17,022 bases of DNA, taken from assembly GCA_964414835.1 (NCBI GenBank), contig CAYPWY010000034.1, positions 1 to 17,022 on the forward strand, written 5' to 3'. The notes under the pieces are model-generated. The model searched no databases, was not told the origin of the DNA, and saw nothing but the letters and a program-made list of their open reading frames with translations. The position numbers and the translations under genes were made by a program. This stretch comes from Eshraghiella sp964414835. Its GTDB lineage: Bacteria > Bacillota > Clostridia > Lachnospirales > Lachnospiraceae. Within the stretch, counting starts at the first letter, position 1, and each line of letters begins with the position of its first letter. This document shows positions 16,212 through 17,022 of this stretch, piece after piece.

Positions 16212-16447
16212 AAAATAAATTAATTAAAGTTTATATATGAAACAATACAAAAAATTCGCAATTTTAGACATAGTTTATTGATAAGAAAGTTTATATCGCT
16301 TAATTTATTTAAAGTGTATCAGAATTTGAGATATATTTTCTCCGTTTCTTCCACTACGGCTAGGAGAAATCCTTACATTATTCTAAATCTTCTTAAAAAC
16401 AGATAAGTGCTATAAGAAATAGAAGAGCAGTATCACTCTTTTGGTTT
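16212..16447 (-). other. AT-rich intron segment between ribozyme core and Spo0A-C-like gene, no gene seen
   Basis: No credible coding frame. On the minus strand it contains a hairpin AAGAG/CUCUU just after P9 and a larger one, TTTCTCC...GGAGAAA at about 16339-16371, which may be peripheral P9 helices of the intron. It also holds the possible promoter and the 11-base repeats listed separately. Confidence 0.5.
16232..16261 (-). promoter_or_regulatory. Possible weak promoter of the Spo0A-C-like gene
   Basis: On the minus strand TTGCGA, an 18-base spacer and TATATA lie 20-65 bases upstream of the ribosome binding site. An 11-base direct repeat (aaagtttatat on the plus strand) occurs at 16226-16236, overlapping the -10, and again at 16286-16296; it could be an operator. 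The region is very AT-rich, so chance matches are likely. Confidence 0.3.
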
Positions 16448-16895
16448 ATACCCAGTCACGAGCAAGTTTTCCTTCTTGGTATCGACTGTCTCTTACAAGC
16501 CTTTCGACTCAAAATCGTTTACAGTCTGTGAACACTTCCATATCTGAATAAATTCAGACTTAGGGTATCCGCTGCTGATTGGTGGTTTAGTCCCTTCCAC
16601 AAGACCCGTCACTTAGTGTTTCCGCATATGACCTATCACATATTTTCTTGCCATTACTGACATCCTTTCGGAGTGCATATCACGCTCACCGTTTCCAGTC
16701 ACGTTGTAGCCATGCGATACTATATATTCACTATAATTAAGCTTCCCAGCACTGGTACATAGCAAGTACCAATTACGATTTATTTTATAGAACATCGTGA
16801 GTTGACTAAGTTCACACACTTCTGGCGTTGATATTAATATCTCCGTCATAAGGGGCATATTCAAAACAATTAATATGTTGATTGCACACACTCAT
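16448..16895 (-). ncRNA. Group I intron ribozyme core (P1 to P9)
   Basis: Pairings visible on the minus strand: P1 (16902-16896 with 16887-16881); P3 AAATCGT 16781-16775 with ACGATTT 16518-16512; Q element AATCAGCAGC 16580-16571; P6a TCTGAA 16558-16553 with TTCAGA 16548-16543; R element GTTCACAGACTG 16533-16522; P7 GACTGT 16526-16521 with ACAGTC 16489-16484; S element GTAAGAGACAGTC; P8 GAGTC/GGCTT with a GAAA tetraloop at 16510-16497; P9 ATACC 16482-16478 with GGTAT 16452-16448. P3 and P7 interleave as required for the group I pseudoknot. The P6-to-R stretch (CCTAAGTC...GATATGG...GTTCACAGACT) closely resembles that of the Tetrahymena rRNA intron as I remember it. About 170 nt between P4 and Q would form a large P5 extension. 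P4 and the subgroup are unresolved. Confidence 0.85.
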
Positions 16896-17022
16896 ATGCA
16901 ATACCTATGTTCTTGACTCCTGCAAATATTCCTGCACCGAGTCCTATGGTTCCGAGTGAACCAAGTGTATCTGTTACAGTATTGATGACTGACAGCAGTC
17001 CGTTTAAACCATTGACAATAGC
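16896..17022 (-). CDS. Phage tail tape measure protein, upstream exon fragment (runs off window)
   Basis: Forty-two codons plus one base, open from the window edge to the intron border. The segment reads IVNGLNGLLSVINTVTDTLG and then SLGTIGLGAGIFAGVKNIGIA, a hydrophobic, glycine-rich run found in the middle of Firmicute tape measure proteins just before their long helical region. It ends with the first base of a codon; spliced to 15002 it continues in frame into the 1,800-codon downstream exon. Read straight on, it reaches a TAA eight codons into the intron. The N-terminal part lies outside the window. Confidence 0.8.

Larger units (their letters stand above)
15003..16895 (-). mobile_element. 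Probable group I intron with cargo genes interrupting the tape measure gene (ends inferred)
   Basis: The 5' border is set by P1: exon bases 16902-16896 (AUUGCAU) pair with intron bases 16887-16881 (GUGCAAU), leaving the usual U.G pair at the splice site. The exon ends after base 1 of a codon. Cutting after the G at 15003, the only G from there to the ATG at 14985 on the minus strand, joins T with TC and restores the 1,800-codon frame. A rival 3' exon start at 14993 (ACACUU) is also in frame and would pair for six bases with intron bases 16893-16888 as P10, but lacks the terminal G. Without splicing, translation stops eight codons after the border. The insert carries a Spo0A-C-like gene in sense and a zinc-ribbon gene in antisense. 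No homing endonuclease, transposase, TnpB or reverse transcriptase is visible. Confidence 0.65.

Noticed and set aside
16613..16891. 92-residue minus-strand reading frame overlapping the intron 5' half
   Set aside because: It covers P1-P5 of the ribozyme, has no ribosome binding site and no protein-like motifs; structured RNA explains the sequence.
15003..16895. IStron or IS200/605-type insertion
   Set aside because: No TnpA or TnpB frame on either strand and no identified transposon ends. Kept only as an analogy.
16200..16900. Group II intron (first impression from GTGTG near the break and GGATACCCTAA)
   Set aside because: No domain V/VI near the 3' exon and no reverse transcriptase. The P3/P7 pseudoknot and R/S elements fit group I instead.
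1..17022. Window ends belonging to one tape measure gene on a small circle
   Set aside because: Joining base 1 to base 17022 is out of frame and reaches a stop within a few codons, so a direct join is excluded. A gapped circle would lack all other phage genes.

Overview
The window is a stretch of tail genes from a temperate phage or prophage of a low-GC Firmicute, most likely a gut Clostridia/Lachnospiraceae host. The evidence is moderately AT-rich DNA, strong AGGAGG ribosome binding sites, and a recognisable tape measure - Dit - Tal - BppU order of a siphophage, all read from the minus strand. No integrase, capsid, lysis or host housekeeping gene is present, and both window ends cut through coding sequence.

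In transcription order (high to low coordinates): a fragment of a tape measure gene (17022-16896); an interruption of about 1.9 kb (16895 to about 15003); the rest of the tape measure frame (to 9514); distal tail protein (9435-8620); a very long tail-associated protein with a repeat-built C-terminus (8619-4648); a BppU-like baseplate protein with a coiled coil (4585-3524); a GT2-type glycosyltransferase (3478-2315); a Ser/Thr/Tyr-rich, 34-residue-repeat protein that is probably a fibre or decoration (2278-713); a small unknown protein (700-380); and then, unexpectedly, the start of another tape measure protein (302-1). Perfect intercistronic hairpins sit at three gene junctions.

The interruption is the main discovery. 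Its first 450 nt read as a group I intron core: P1 with a U.G at the splice site, a 7-bp P3, P6/P6a, R and S elements forming a 6-bp P7, P8 capped by GAAA, and P9. The 5' exon ends after the first base of a codon. A 3' splice site after the G at 15003 restores the tape measure frame exactly. Between the core and that 3' end lie a stand-alone Spo0A-C-like DNA-binding protein gene (sense) and a double zinc-ribbon gene on the opposite strand. The zinc-ribbon gene has its own promoter and terminator, like a phage moron. No homing endonuclease, transposase or TnpB is visible.

As a working model, the tail genes form one late operon. The intron must splice for full-length tape measure to be made. 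The glycosyltransferase may modify the Ser/Thr-rich protein next to it. The second tape measure start suggests a duplicated or modular tail region, or an assembly or rearrangement event. All functional statements are inferred from sequence patterns; no database search was possible.
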